Shown piece by piece: positions 35,557 to 43,124 of a stretch of 64,000 bases of DNA (positions within the stretch are counted from its first letter, which is position 1; every line of letters starts with the position of its first letter). The position numbers were made by a program, and so were the translations under genes. Source of the DNA: Nitrobacter sp047149785 (GTDB lineage: Bacteria > Pseudomonadota > Alphaproteobacteria > Rhizobiales > Xanthobacteraceae); assembly GCF_047149785.1 (NCBI RefSeq), contig NZ_BAAGBE010000001.1:2604001-2668000 (forward strand). Direction: 5' to 3'. The notes under the pieces were generated by a model that saw only the letters and a list, made by a program, of their open reading frames with translations, did no database searches and was not told where the DNA came from.

Positions 35557-35886
35557 GTGTCATTGGCGACCATTTTCGGAACGAACCTACGGCATCACCG
35601 GAAAGCGAAACACCTGACTCAGGCGCAGCTTGCCGAGAAGGCGTCGCTCTCGACGGAGATGGTCAGCAAGATTGAGCGAGGCATCGCCGCGCCGTCCTTC
35701 ACGACGGTCGAGAAGCTGTCCGAGATTCTGGACGTGCCGGAGGTGGTGTTCTTCGGTGTCGGCCTCATCGTCACGACCGACAGCGAGAGGACACGCATCC
35801 TCTCAAAGATTCAGACCAAGCTGTCCCGCCTGAACGAGGACCAGTTGGTTAGGGCAGACAGATTGCTCGGCGCGTTGACTGATTGA
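35557..35886 (+). CDS. XRE-family HTH repressor
   Basis: 109 residues. MSLATIFGTNLRHHRKAKHLTQAQLAEKASLSTEMVSKIERGIAAPSFTTVEKLSEILDVPEVVFF is a classical XRE/Cro-CI helix-turn-helix. The GTG start has CGGAGGTACGAC before it. Probably the master regulator of the island, binding the palindromes in front of it. Confidence 0.9.
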   Translation: MSLATIFGTNLRHHRKAKHLTQAQLAEKASLSTEMVSKIERGIAAPSFTTVEKLSEILDVPEVVFFGVGLIVTTDSERTRILSKIQTKLSRLNEDQLVRADRLLGALTD

Positions 35887-36013
35887 CTTCTCTCCATCCC
35901 TGGTCCGCGACAGGGAGCCCCCATACTTGGCCGCCTTCCGGTGGCTGTCCAGACCACCCGCTCGGCAAGCTCAGGCTCAGCGCATTGAAGCTATCACAAG
36001 CCTTCGTATTGAG

Positions 36014-36112
36014 ACGGGGAAAGGGCATCGGTAGGTCCGCCGTGCGGCCGATCGTTGAACATCCGGACCAGACGTATCGGCGTATCCCCGAGGAGGTCAA
36101 TGCGCGGATTAC
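36014..36112 (+). pseudogene. Decayed duplicate of the DUF2786 gene 3' end
   Basis: Translation RRGKGIGRSAVRPIVEHPDQTYRRIPEEVNARI matches SRGRGIGKLAELLIVEHPDWTYRRIAKEVNARI of the 34670 gene; DNA is visibly similar (about 70%+). It ends immediately before the stop codon of the next minus-strand gene and has no start of its own. A duplication or recombination scar. Confidence 0.75.
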
Positions 36113-36997
36113 CTACTCAGAGGCAACGCCATAATTCTCGGAAAGCTGCGACTTTACAACGAGTTCAATAAGTTCGGGGAGTGAAAGTCTCCCAACTCTT
36201 CTCGCATCACGCAATAGTAGCAGACCGGCTACCACCGCCGCAGGGCCTGCAAGTGCAAGTCGCTCCGATGCTTCGCGAGCAGAAATCGGCAAACGGTCAC
36301 CTATTGCCGACAAGATATCGGCTTCAATCCTAAGCTCAAGAGCGCGAGCTCGCCCCTTTTCGTCTGCTTCTGCAAGGGTGCGCCGCCAAACGTCCAGTCT
36401 GTCTGCCCGTAGCTTCAACAGGTCTAAGCCAGGATTGCCAAGCCGATCTGCGCAAGCCGTCGCTACCGGGTCGAATCGGTGTGCTGCCCACATCAGATCG
36501 ACACGGGTCTGCAAGTCGGCAATTAGTCGTGGACCGTCCACGGGGTCGTCTAGCAGATCGCACGCGTCCAATGACCCCTCCAAGGCCTCGGTGAGGCGTC
36601 CGCAAAGGATGTTGCAGGCATCAACAAAATGAGTGGTTTCCCTCGGAGATCCATATCCACAAGCGTCTTTGAACCATAAGTGTACCGCGGCCATCGTTTT
36701 GAGATCGCGCTTCTCGTTCAAATCGAGATTGTGTGCCATGTACGTACGAAGATTAGCCACATCCTTACGCAGAGTTCCGACCGCTCTTAGCGGGGGAAGG
36801 TTCATCAAAAAAGGGAGCGGAACGCGCGCAGCTTCGTGAATTAGTCCATATGCCCAACTCACCAACCTATAGAAGGCCAACTCGCCATCAAACGCCGCCG
36901 GAAGAAGCAATGAAACTTCAGCGCATGCAGTCGGTACGTGTATCGCTACTCGTCGCCTAAGATTCGAATATAGGTTATTCAGTTCTGAAGGAGTCAT
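36113..36997 (-). CDS. Partner protein of the SIR2-like/NTPase protein, 294 residues
   Basis: Helical protein with no recognised family: MTPSELNNLYSNLRRRVAIHVPTACAEVSLLLPAAFDGELAFYRLVSWAYGLIHEAARVPLPFLMNLPP..., then LQTRVDLMWAAHRFDPVATACADRL and LLKLRADRLDVWRRTLAEADEKGRARALELRIEADI. The ATG overlaps the stop of the large gene by 4 bases, so the two are translated together and probably work as a complex. A regulatory, sensor or adaptor role is possible. It lies at the end of the operon. Confidence 0.75.
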   Translation of the reverse strand: MTPSELNNLYSNLRRRVAIHVPTACAEVSLLLPAAFDGELAFYRLVSWAYGLIHEAARVPLPFLMNLPPLRAVGTLRKDVANLRTYMAHNLDLNEKRDLKTMAAVHLWFKDACGYGSPRETTHFVDACNILCGRLTEALEGSLDACDLLDDPVDGPRLIADLQTRVDLMWAAHRFDPVATACADRLGNPGLDLLKLRADRLDVWRRTLAEADEKGRARALELRIEADILSAIGDRLPISAREASERLALAGPAAVVAGLLLLRDARRVGRLSLPELIELVVKSQLSENYGVASE

Positions 36998-39900
36998 CGT
37001 CCCGCCATCGGCCGCTTCAGGGGATCAATGACGGGGCCAACGTAGTTGAATGCAATTCCGAAGTCTCGGAGTTCACGCCCAGGTGCTAGATCGTCCTCAC
37101 GAAACTCATGCCCGAGCAAAGACACTGAACCCGATATGCCGTCCACCCGGACCTTCCAGCCATGACCATTCTTCCCACTTTCGATGCGTCCCCGATATCG
37201 CTTCGGAGCACCAGTAGCATCGGTGGCAATTAAGCGCCGAACGACCCGTGATCGGTCCTCGAACTCGGTATCTCGGGAAAGTGAATTCCAAAGGTCAGCC
37301 GCCGTCCTAGTGTCTCCCGACAACCAAGTGAGAATGGCTTCCAAATATCGTTCTTGGCTTCGAAGCGCGTTTCCAAGTCGACCATTGAGATCGCGGACGA
37401 GTTCCAGCAGCTTTGATATCTGCGTCGTCTCCCCAGGGGTTCTACCGCGCTCACCTTGCAATAGATGCTCACCGGTGGCATGTGCCCACCGAAGCCGAAG
37501 CTGAAGTCGAAGACAGCGAACATCTTCAGCCGCAGCGGTCTTCTGCGCTAAAAACATCGCTGTTTCGTTGGCAAGATCACGGATCGAGGCTTCAATCGGG
37601 CTAGAAGCCGATTCCACAGGTTCGGAACGTGCTCGTGCCGTAAGGAACGCCGCCGCAGCCGGCGCCACAAGTTCAAGATCTGCTAGCGCGGCGTCACCAA
37701 GTTCTTTGTTTTCCGCAACGTCCGCTGCGCGCTTTCGCCTCTCAAGATAGCGAATCCGTTGATCCGATCTGAAGTCCATTCCATCTGCTAGGTCCATGGT
37801 CGAATAGAGATCCGATAACAGCTCGGCTCGTTGCTCGTCGGATAGCGTCGCTCCGCGCAACACGTCGCAAGAGGTCCAAAGAGCCACATCGAACGGGTGA
37901 TAGTCATCACTCATAGCCGTGGCGCGCGCACTGGCAGTTCGAGCAGCCAAATAGTCGGCCCACAATGCATCGCCTCCGGAATCGGTCCGCTGAACGGCAA
38001 GGTAGCCATAGATTGAGGCACGTTCGACGATAAGGTTTACTCTACTGCGTTTCCCGGCGTGCAACTCACCCAGATCAATAAGCCGAAGGGCTTCTTCAAC
38101 TACCTCACGAGCCGCATCGAGAACCTTTAATCTCGCATCCTCGTCCATTTCCTCGGCTGAGTTGTACCCGTCCAAAGTGAATATGGCTTGGCGTCGGAAT
38201 ACGCATTCGCGAAGCATAAGTGAGGCATCGCGAACCCCAGCCTTCTTTCGAAGGTCTTCGAGTGCGTCTGCAAACCTTAGATATCCGCGCCGGTATGCTT
38301 GACCGCGCGGTCCATCGCGGTCGAGCTTCTGTAAGAGGTCGAGAACGAAGGTCCTCTCAGTGTTCCGATCAACCCCGCTGGGCCTAACCCCCTTTATAAG
38401 TTCGACAAGACAGTCAATTTCGCGAGATGGATCAGCTAGCCGACGCTGGCAAATAAGTTCGGCTTCGAGCTGTAGCCGCGGCGAGATCAAGAGCTCCGTA
38501 CCTTCAGCGTCTGCCGCCCGCCATCTGAACAAATCCAGGTCCTGAAATAGATGAGCTACTCCCTCGACGCCGAGATCATCAGATCTATCGCTGATGACTC
38601 GCATCAGCAGGTTGAGAGGAACCGGGCAGCTCAACCGGCCGGCGACCATAACCAAGTCGATAAGGCGTGCAGCAGCGTCTTCACCGGTGACAGCGAGAGC
38701 CTCATTGTTGTCGAATAGCTGAGTGGATTTTTCCGCGATGCCCGCGGCGATTAGCTGATCCGCCAGAGCAGATTGTCCAGATGCACGAGGAGCGCTTCGC
38801 GCTCGTTCCCGCACTGCGCTCTCGGCGACACGCGCCTCGCTGCTGATACCGGCTGCGATCCGCTGCCGTCCCGCTGATAGATGTCTGTAAAGCCAAGCAA
38901 GCGCGTTCCATCCCTCTGGCGGAGAAGCCTCCCCGGCCGATTGGGTTGGTGAAAAGCGAGCTACGACTTTCTCTAAGTCTCTCGACTCATCTGCCGAAAG
39001 TGTGGCTGGCGCCTCCACACAGCGCCGGAAACCCTGCCGGGAATGTTCCTCGATGCGATAACTCGATCCAACAATAACAACACGCCTTCCGCGGCTCTGG
39101 AGAGCAGTTGCTAAATCTCGGTAGCGCCAGGGCGACTGATTTGCGTCGCAGATCACTATTGTGACCAGATGACCCGTTCGTTCTGCCTCTGAGCAAAAAG
39201 CATCGACGTCGGTGGGGGTTGGCAGTCGACCGGCAGCCACAAGAACCGGCAGTGCGAGATCTTTACGAACTTTCCAAGCCAACCGAGCAAGAGAAACACT
39301 TTTTCCAGTCCCTGACTGTCCGTGGAGCACCACAAGGCTGTCGGACTCTTGGGGCTGCCGAATTGCTGCCTCGATCATCTTCCACAGTTCGGCTTCGAAC
39401 GAGCGCTGGATAGCGAACTCCCTAGCAACGCCTTCCATCATCCCGCGAAAACCACCCAGGTCTCCGTGGAATTTTCTAAACGCTTCGTGGAGTGCAGAGG
39501 TCTCGAGGGGCTCGGGATGCTCCGTCCAAGCGTCGTCTACGATTCTTGCAGAGGCCTCAACACGCAGTCGCAACTGTGGGGTGATATCGAGAATGCCGGC
39601 GCTAGTAGTGACTATGCCGGGTTCATCGGGAGCGGCAGCCCCGACCATGTTGATACGCCCTTGAAGCTCAAGGGACGCAAGCGCCGCCGCAACTGTTGTT
39701 TGCGTAGTAATGAGGGAGCCGTGCGCGATCATCTCACTCGCCACCACGGAATCGAGATGTTGCGGCACTCCGAACCATATTGCTCGGACACCGGCTTGAT
39801 CCGACAATGTGGCTAGTAGCGCATCAACATCGAGCCAATCTCGCGCGGGATGAAACCCGGCGATAACTACTAAACCGCGCGCGGTTGCGGTTTCAGCAAG

Positions 39901-40503
39901 CCGGTTCAGGAACTCACTTGCATGATTTTGAGATCTACGGAGTAGGTCCGCCTTCGTTTTCGGAGGCCTAGCGTCGGCAACTGTTTCGTTGGCGCGACCA
40001 AAAAGGTAATAGACTGGCGGACGAGACCGGCTTCGTGAAACACGAGCATATGTTCCACGAGATAGGACCGCTTCAGGTTGACGTCCTCTTGTCTCAAACC
40101 TCCCTTTGAAGCGTGGATCAATCGAAGAAGTAAATGCGGCGCTCCACGGCAAATCAAATACTCGAAGCGTCGACTCAGATGGAACATGGCGATCAAATCG
40201 CTCGGATAACCACGCCATGTCTGCATCTGTTACCGGGTCGGTTAACGTAGATCGCCAGCCGCCATCTCGATCCTTTCTTCCTAATCGATCCAGAAATCCG
40301 TTGAGGATCGTTTCGCCGTGCGCATTGGATATGTCGAATGCTTGGCCGGCGACCAAAATGATCGGTCGCTCTTCACCAATTGCTTCAGCTAATACATCTA
40401 GCGCTTGATCCGACATCGTCCCCAAATCCGATATTGATAGCGGCGTTGTTTTTATTTCACCTGTGCCGTCCCCTAAACCAAAGAAATATCTGGTCCGAGA
40501 CAT
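36994..40503 (-). CDS. Large SIR2-like/P-loop NTPase protein with OB-like tail (candidate defence protein)
   Basis: 1169 residues. Residues ~1-280 have a SIR2-like layout: PIILVAGQAFD (~47-57), VFDLPWSAAFTSSIDPRF (~115-132, where active SIR2 proteins have TTNYD), PVYYLFGRANE (~163-173, where LHG is usual), and LVVIAGFHPARDWLD (~211-225). Walker A GQSGTGKS at 395-402, probable Walker B VTIVICDA (~447-454), sensor-like VVIVGSS (~475). A long helical region follows, and the final ~65 residues (YRGRIESGKNGHGWKVRV ... FNYVGPVIDPLKRP) resemble an OB/cold-shock fold. This is a STAND- or SIR2-effector-like architecture. The catalytic Asn and His of SIR2 NADases appear replaced (Ser, Phe). ATG at 40503; AT-rich upstream DNA. 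Function inferred. Confidence 0.75.
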   Translation of the reverse strand: MSRTRYFFGLGDGTGEIKTTPLSISDLGTMSDQALDVLAEAIGEERPIILVAGQAFDISNAHGETILNGFLDRLGRKDRDGGWRSTLTDPVTDADMAWLSERFDRHVPSESTLRVFDLPWSAAFTSSIDPRFKGRFETRGRQPEAVLSRGTYARVSRSRSRPPVYYLFGRANETVADARPPKTKADLLRRSQNHASEFLNRLAETATARGLVVIAGFHPARDWLDVDALLATLSDQAGVRAIWFGVPQHLDSVVASEMIAHGSLITTQTTVAAALASLELQGRINMVGAAAPDEPGIVTTSAGILDITPQLRLRVEASARIVDDAWTEHPEPLETSALHEAFRKFHGDLGGFRGMMEGVAREFAIQRSFEAELWKMIEAAIRQPQESDSLVVLHGQSGTGKSVSLARLAWKVRKDLALPVLVAAGRLPTPTDVDAFCSEAERTGHLVTIVICDANQSPWRYRDLATALQSRGRRVVIVGSSYRIEEHSRQGFRRCVEAPATLSADESRDLEKVVARFSPTQSAGEASPPEGWNALAWLYRHLSAGRQRIAAGISSEARVAESAVRERARSAPRASGQSALADQLIAAGIAEKSTQLFDNNEALAVTGEDAAARLIDLVMVAGRLSCPVPLNLLMRVISDRSDDLGVEGVAHLFQDLDLFRWRAADAEGTELLISPRLQLEAELICQRRLADPSREIDCLVELIKGVRPSGVDRNTERTFVLDLLQKLDRDGPRGQAYRRGYLRFADALEDLRKKAGVRDASLMLRECVFRRQAIFTLDGYNSAEEMDEDARLKVLDAAREVVEEALRLIDLGELHAGKRSRVNLIVERASIYGYLAVQRTDSGGDALWADYLAARTASARATAMSDDYHPFDVALWTSCDVLRGATLSDEQRAELLSDLYSTMDLADGMDFRSDQRIRYLERRKRAADVAENKELGDAALADLELVAPAAAAFLTARARSEPVESASSPIEASIRDLANETAMFLAQKTAAAEDVRCLRLQLRLRWAHATGEHLLQGERGRTPGETTQISKLLELVRDLNGRLGNALRSQERYLEAILTWLSGDTRTAADLWNSLSRDTEFEDRSRVVRRLIATDATGAPKRYRGRIESGKNGHGWKVRVDGISGSVSLLGHEFREDDLAPGRELRDFGIAFNYVGPVIDPLKRPMAGR

Positions 40504-40605
40504 ATTAATTTAATCGCCACCTTACCGTGCAGCATGAAGTAATCTACTGCCCTAAGCGGTCTCCCTCGAATACAATTCTATTTGGATTCATATTATGTGG
40601 AGGGA

Positions 40606-40651
40606 TGGTGCTGGCGGAGAGGATTGAACTCTCGACCTTCAACCCACGAAT
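40606..40651 (-). other. 3' fragment of a second tRNA, Thr-like
   Basis: On the minus strand this reads from the anticodon-loop region (TTCGTGG, suggesting anticodon CGT) through GTTGA, AGGTC, T-arm GAGAG-TTCAATC-CTCTC, acceptor CGCCAGC, A, CCA. The 5' half of the tRNA is absent. Eight bases away begins the tRNA-Arg att repeat. It looks like an attachment-site scar from another tRNA, perhaps a previous insertion of an ancestor element. Identity of the tRNA is uncertain. Confidence 0.65.
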
Positions 40652-40658
40652 TCGAGGA

Positions 40659-40705
40659 ATGGCGTCCCGGAAGGGAGTCGAACCCCTGACCCCAGGTTTA
40701 GGAAA
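40659..40705 (+). repeat. attR: 47-bp direct repeat in the intact tRNA-Arg gene
   Basis: Right copy of the 47-bp attachment repeat. It coincides with the anticodon-loop-to-CCA part of the functional tRNA-Arg gene, so integration kept the tRNA intact. Confidence 0.95.
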
Positions 40706-40736
40706 CCTGTGCTCTATCCAGCTGAGCTACCGGGAC
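40660..40736 (-). tRNA. tRNA-Arg(CCT), island integration target
   Basis: 77 nt including CCA. Acceptor GTCCCGG/CCGGGAC, D-arm TAGCTCAGCTGGATAGAGCA, anticodon arm CAGGT-TTCCTAA-ACCTG (anticodon CCT), T-arm AGGGG-TTCGACT-CCCTT, GCCA end. The 3' end points into the island. Confidence 0.96.
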
Positions 40737-41028
40737 TTGCCTGCCGTCATCTTAAGTACTTATCCGGCACTCGGGCGGGTCGGGCAAGCCCCAATACCTT
40801 GGCGGCCAGATGCGGTACCCCGAAAAATCCATATCGACATGACCTCGGTCTGGCGAACCCTGCGGACCGGCGTCCTCCGATGCCAGCCCCGCCGTTATTC
40901 ATCCCGCAGTCATTCCTGTTTCGGTAGCAAATGAGGCGGCGGTCGCATTGCCGTCGGGATGTGCCTTGTGACCGTCATGTGGCGACGCTATCTTTCGCGG
41001 CGGGCTGGCACGTAATCAGGAGACGATC

Positions 41029-41610
41029 ATGGGTTTGCTCGACATCCTCAACGGTATGCAGAACGGCCCCCGCGGTCCAAGCGATTCCAATGCGACAAGC
41101 GATAGCGGCGGCGGCATGTCGCCGATGACAATGGCGATCCTCGCTGTGTTGGGCTACAAGGCGTTCAAGCACTTTACCGGAAGCCAGCCTTCGGCCAGCC
41201 CCTCTGTGCCTCCGGCTCCCCCGCCCGGCAGCACGGTCAATGCCGGTTTGCCCGGTAGCGCAGGCGGCCTCGGTGACCTGCTCAAGGGCGGGCTTGGCGG
41301 CCTGCTGGCGGGCGGTGCCGCCGGGAGCATCCTGAGCGGCGGCCTCGGCGACCTGCTGAACCAGCTTCAGAACAAGGGCCATGGCGAAACGGCGAGTTCC
41401 TGGGTCAGTCCGGGTCCGAACAGGCAGATCGCGCCGGGCGACCTCGCCGACGCGCTGGGCGCCGACCAGATCAACGCCCTGACGGCGCAGACCGGCCTGT
41501 CGCGGGAGGAATTGCTCGCCGGATTGAGTCAGCATCTGCCCGAGGTCGTCCACCATCTGACACCGGACGGGCGCCTGCCGACCGAAAGCGAACTGTCGCG
41601 AATGCTTTGA
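41029..41610 (+). CDS. DUF937/YidB-family protein
   Basis: 193 residues. Gly-rich middle with hydrophobic patches (GGLGDLLKGGLGGLLAGGAAGSILSGGLGDLLNQLQ) and C-terminal VGADQINALTAQTGLSREELLAGLSQHLPEVVHHLTPDGRLPTE, the YidB/DUF937 signature. Function unknown, often with stress proteins. ATCAGGAG precedes the ATG. A 94-base gap separates it from the GlsB-like gene. Confidence 0.88.
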   Translation: MGLLDILNGMQNGPRGPSDSNATSDSGGGMSPMTMAILAVLGYKAFKHFTGSQPSASPSVPPAPPPGSTVNAGLPGSAGGLGDLLKGGLGGLLAGGAAGSILSGGLGDLLNQLQNKGHGETASSWVSPGPNRQIAPGDLADALGADQINALTAQTGLSREELLAGLSQHLPEVVHHLTPDGRLPTESELSRML

Positions 41611-41703
41611 TGGAATTGCCGGCCCACCGCGGATCCGCTGCCTGAACAGACCGATCTCGCGGACGCTTTAACGTCACGGTTATTCTGAGGAAGGACTTTC
41701 GTC

Positions 41704-41982
41704 ATGAGTGGCATTCTCTGGATCATCCTCGTCGGCTTCGTCGCAGGGATCATCGCAAGATTCCTGTCCCCCGGCCCGAACAATCCGACCGGATTCATCC
41801 TCACCACGGTTCTCGGCATCGCAGGCGCATTTCTGGCGACCTTCATCGGCCAGTCGATCGGCCATTACAGTCCCAATCAGGGCGCCGGGTTCATCACCTC
41901 GACCATCGGCGCGATTGTCGTGCTGTTCATCTGGAACAGGCTGGTTGCGCGCCGCGTGATTTCCGATCCCGGATCGAAATAA
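41704..41982 (+). CDS. GlsB/YeaQ/YmgE-type stress membrane protein
   Basis: 92 residues, three membrane segments: ILWIILVGFVAGIIARFLSPGPNNP, GFILTTVLGIAGAFLATFIGQSIG and GAGFITSTIGAIVVLFIWNRLV. Transglycosylase-associated protein family. GAGGAAGG upstream. Together with the preceding gene it looks like a small stress-related pair. Confidence 0.92.
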   Translation: MSGILWIILVGFVAGIIARFLSPGPNNPTGFILTTVLGIAGAFLATFIGQSIGHYSPNQGAGFITSTIGAIVVLFIWNRLVARRVISDPGSK

Positions 41983-42017
41983 TGCAACCTGGCCCTCGGA
42001 CAACGTTCCGAGGGTCC

Positions 42018-42146
42018 TAAGACTTTTTCGCTTCTGATGGAATCAGAGGCGGGCTCTCGGATTTTGACTTGACGCGTTTTCTTTACGCGAACCGTATCCA
42101 TCCTCGGGTCGAGCCCGGGGACGTGCTTCGCTCGAAACCGCTAAAG
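42018..42146 (+). repeat. Dispersed repeat, copy E (5' module I, long form)
   Basis: Starts TAAGACTTTTTCGC, hairpin TGATGGAATCAGAGGCGG, core GACTTGACGCGTTTTCTTTA, long-form insert CTCGGGTCGAGCCCGGGG, closing CTCGAAACCGCTAAAG. It lies 45 bases before the SNase-like gene, probably contributing to its upstream region. Confidence 0.85.
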
Positions 42147-42191
42147 CGATCCGGACAGGAGTTCGTAACTGGCGCGGCCACTATCTTGTCA

Positions 42192-42971
42192 ATGACGGCG
42201 CCGCGCCTGGCGCGCAGCATCCTGCTCGGATCGCTGCTGTGCGGACTGTCGTTCAGCACCGCCAGCCCGTCGGTTGCGGCAAGCTGCGGATCCGAAATCC
42301 AGGGTGGCGGCATCGTAAGCGCCATCATCGATGCGCGGACGCTCCGTCTCGACGACGGCCGTGACGTCCGCCTCGCCGGCGTTGAAGTGGTCGCGGGAGA
42401 CGCGAACGATCATCGGCCCGCGCTTGCGGCGCTGATCGGGCGGCAAGTGATCCTGCGCGGCGACGGCGACGATCCGGATCGCTATGGCAGGCAATCCGCC
42501 TTCGTATATCTTGATCCCTCTGCGCGTTCGATACAGAGTGAACTTCTCGAGCGCGGCGAAGCGCTTGCGTCAGGCGACATTGCTGACAAGGCCTGCGCGG
42601 CAGAACTTGCGACGGCGGAAGCGGCGGCGCGGCAGGCCCGGCGTGGAACCTGGGCAAACTCGTCCATCATAAAAAACGTTGAGAACCCGGTCGATATTTT
42701 GACACGCGTCGGTCAATTCACCGTCGTCGAGGGGAAGGTCCTGTCGGTCAGGCAAGCGGGCGGAACAATTTATGTCAACTTCGGCCGGCGCTGGACACGA
42801 GACTTTGCTGCGACTATTTCGAGGCGCATGATACCATATTTCGAGGCTGCGGGCATCGCTCCGGTCTCTTTGGAAAATCGCCGCGTTCGTGTCCGCGGCT
42901 GGGTCGAACGGCGGGGCGGACCGCGGATCAACGTGCTCCGGGTCGGGCAAATCGAAGTGATCGGCGACTAG
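42192..42971 (+). CDS. Exported thermonuclease-like (SNase) protein
   Basis: 259 residues. Signal peptide (APRLARSILLGSLLCGLSFSTASPSVAAS). SNase-like beta barrel with IDARTLRLDDGRDVRLAGVEVV, DRYGRQSAFVYL and AEAAARQARRGTWAN; the Arg of VRLAG and YGR match SNase positions, but the usual acidic pair is less clear, so nuclease activity is not assured. A C-terminal OB-like extension (VVEGKVLSVRQAGGTIYVNFGRRWTRDFAATI) follows. ATG at 42192 chosen as the start of the signal peptide. Confidence 0.75.
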   Translation: MTAPRLARSILLGSLLCGLSFSTASPSVAASCGSEIQGGGIVSAIIDARTLRLDDGRDVRLAGVEVVAGDANDHRPALAALIGRQVILRGDGDDPDRYGRQSAFVYLDPSARSIQSELLERGEALASGDIADKACAAELATAEAAARQARRGTWANSSIIKNVENPVDILTRVGQFTVVEGKVLSVRQAGGTIYVNFGRRWTRDFAATISRRMIPYFEAAGIAPVSLENRRVRVRGWVERRGGPRINVLRVGQIEVIGD

Positions 42972-43124
42972 TGCAGTTGGGAATTCGCTTCGAGCGAACC
43001 TCCAGGGCCCGGTCGCGACGGAATGGTAAGGTACTGGCGGTTCCATGCCCGGCATCCGCAAGGGTCTGCTGAAAAGTCGCGAATGTTGGAATACAACCAC
43101 CAACCGAACGGAGACGTTGCGACG

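Larger units (their letters stand above)
25562..40705 (+). mobile_element. 15.1-kb tRNA-Arg-integrated element, phage-satellite (PICI-like)
   Basis: Bounded by 47-bp direct repeats of the tRNA-Arg 3' end. Contents in order: tyrosine integrase; excisionase-like HTH protein; PrimPol/helicase; pRiA4b-ORF3-like protein; AT-rich possible origin; unknown gene; terminase-small-subunit-like protein; five small orphan genes; DUF2786-type gene; divergent regulatory pair with palindromes; and a two-gene SIR2-like/NTPase operon next to the right attachment site. No capsid, portal, tail, lysis, large-terminase or conjugation genes are recognisable. Size and order fit phage-inducible chromosomal islands, which hijack helper phage particles through their own small terminase; that identity is inference. 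Confidence 0.8.

Noticed and set aside
25562..40705. Complete prophage
   Set aside because: No recognisable capsid, portal, tail, lysis or large terminase gene over 15 kb.
40527..40934. Plus-strand reading frame running across tRNA-Arg and the att site
   Set aside because: It translates antisense tRNA sequence (ERIELSTF, SRKGVEPLTPG patterns are well-known tRNA mistranslations); no real gene.
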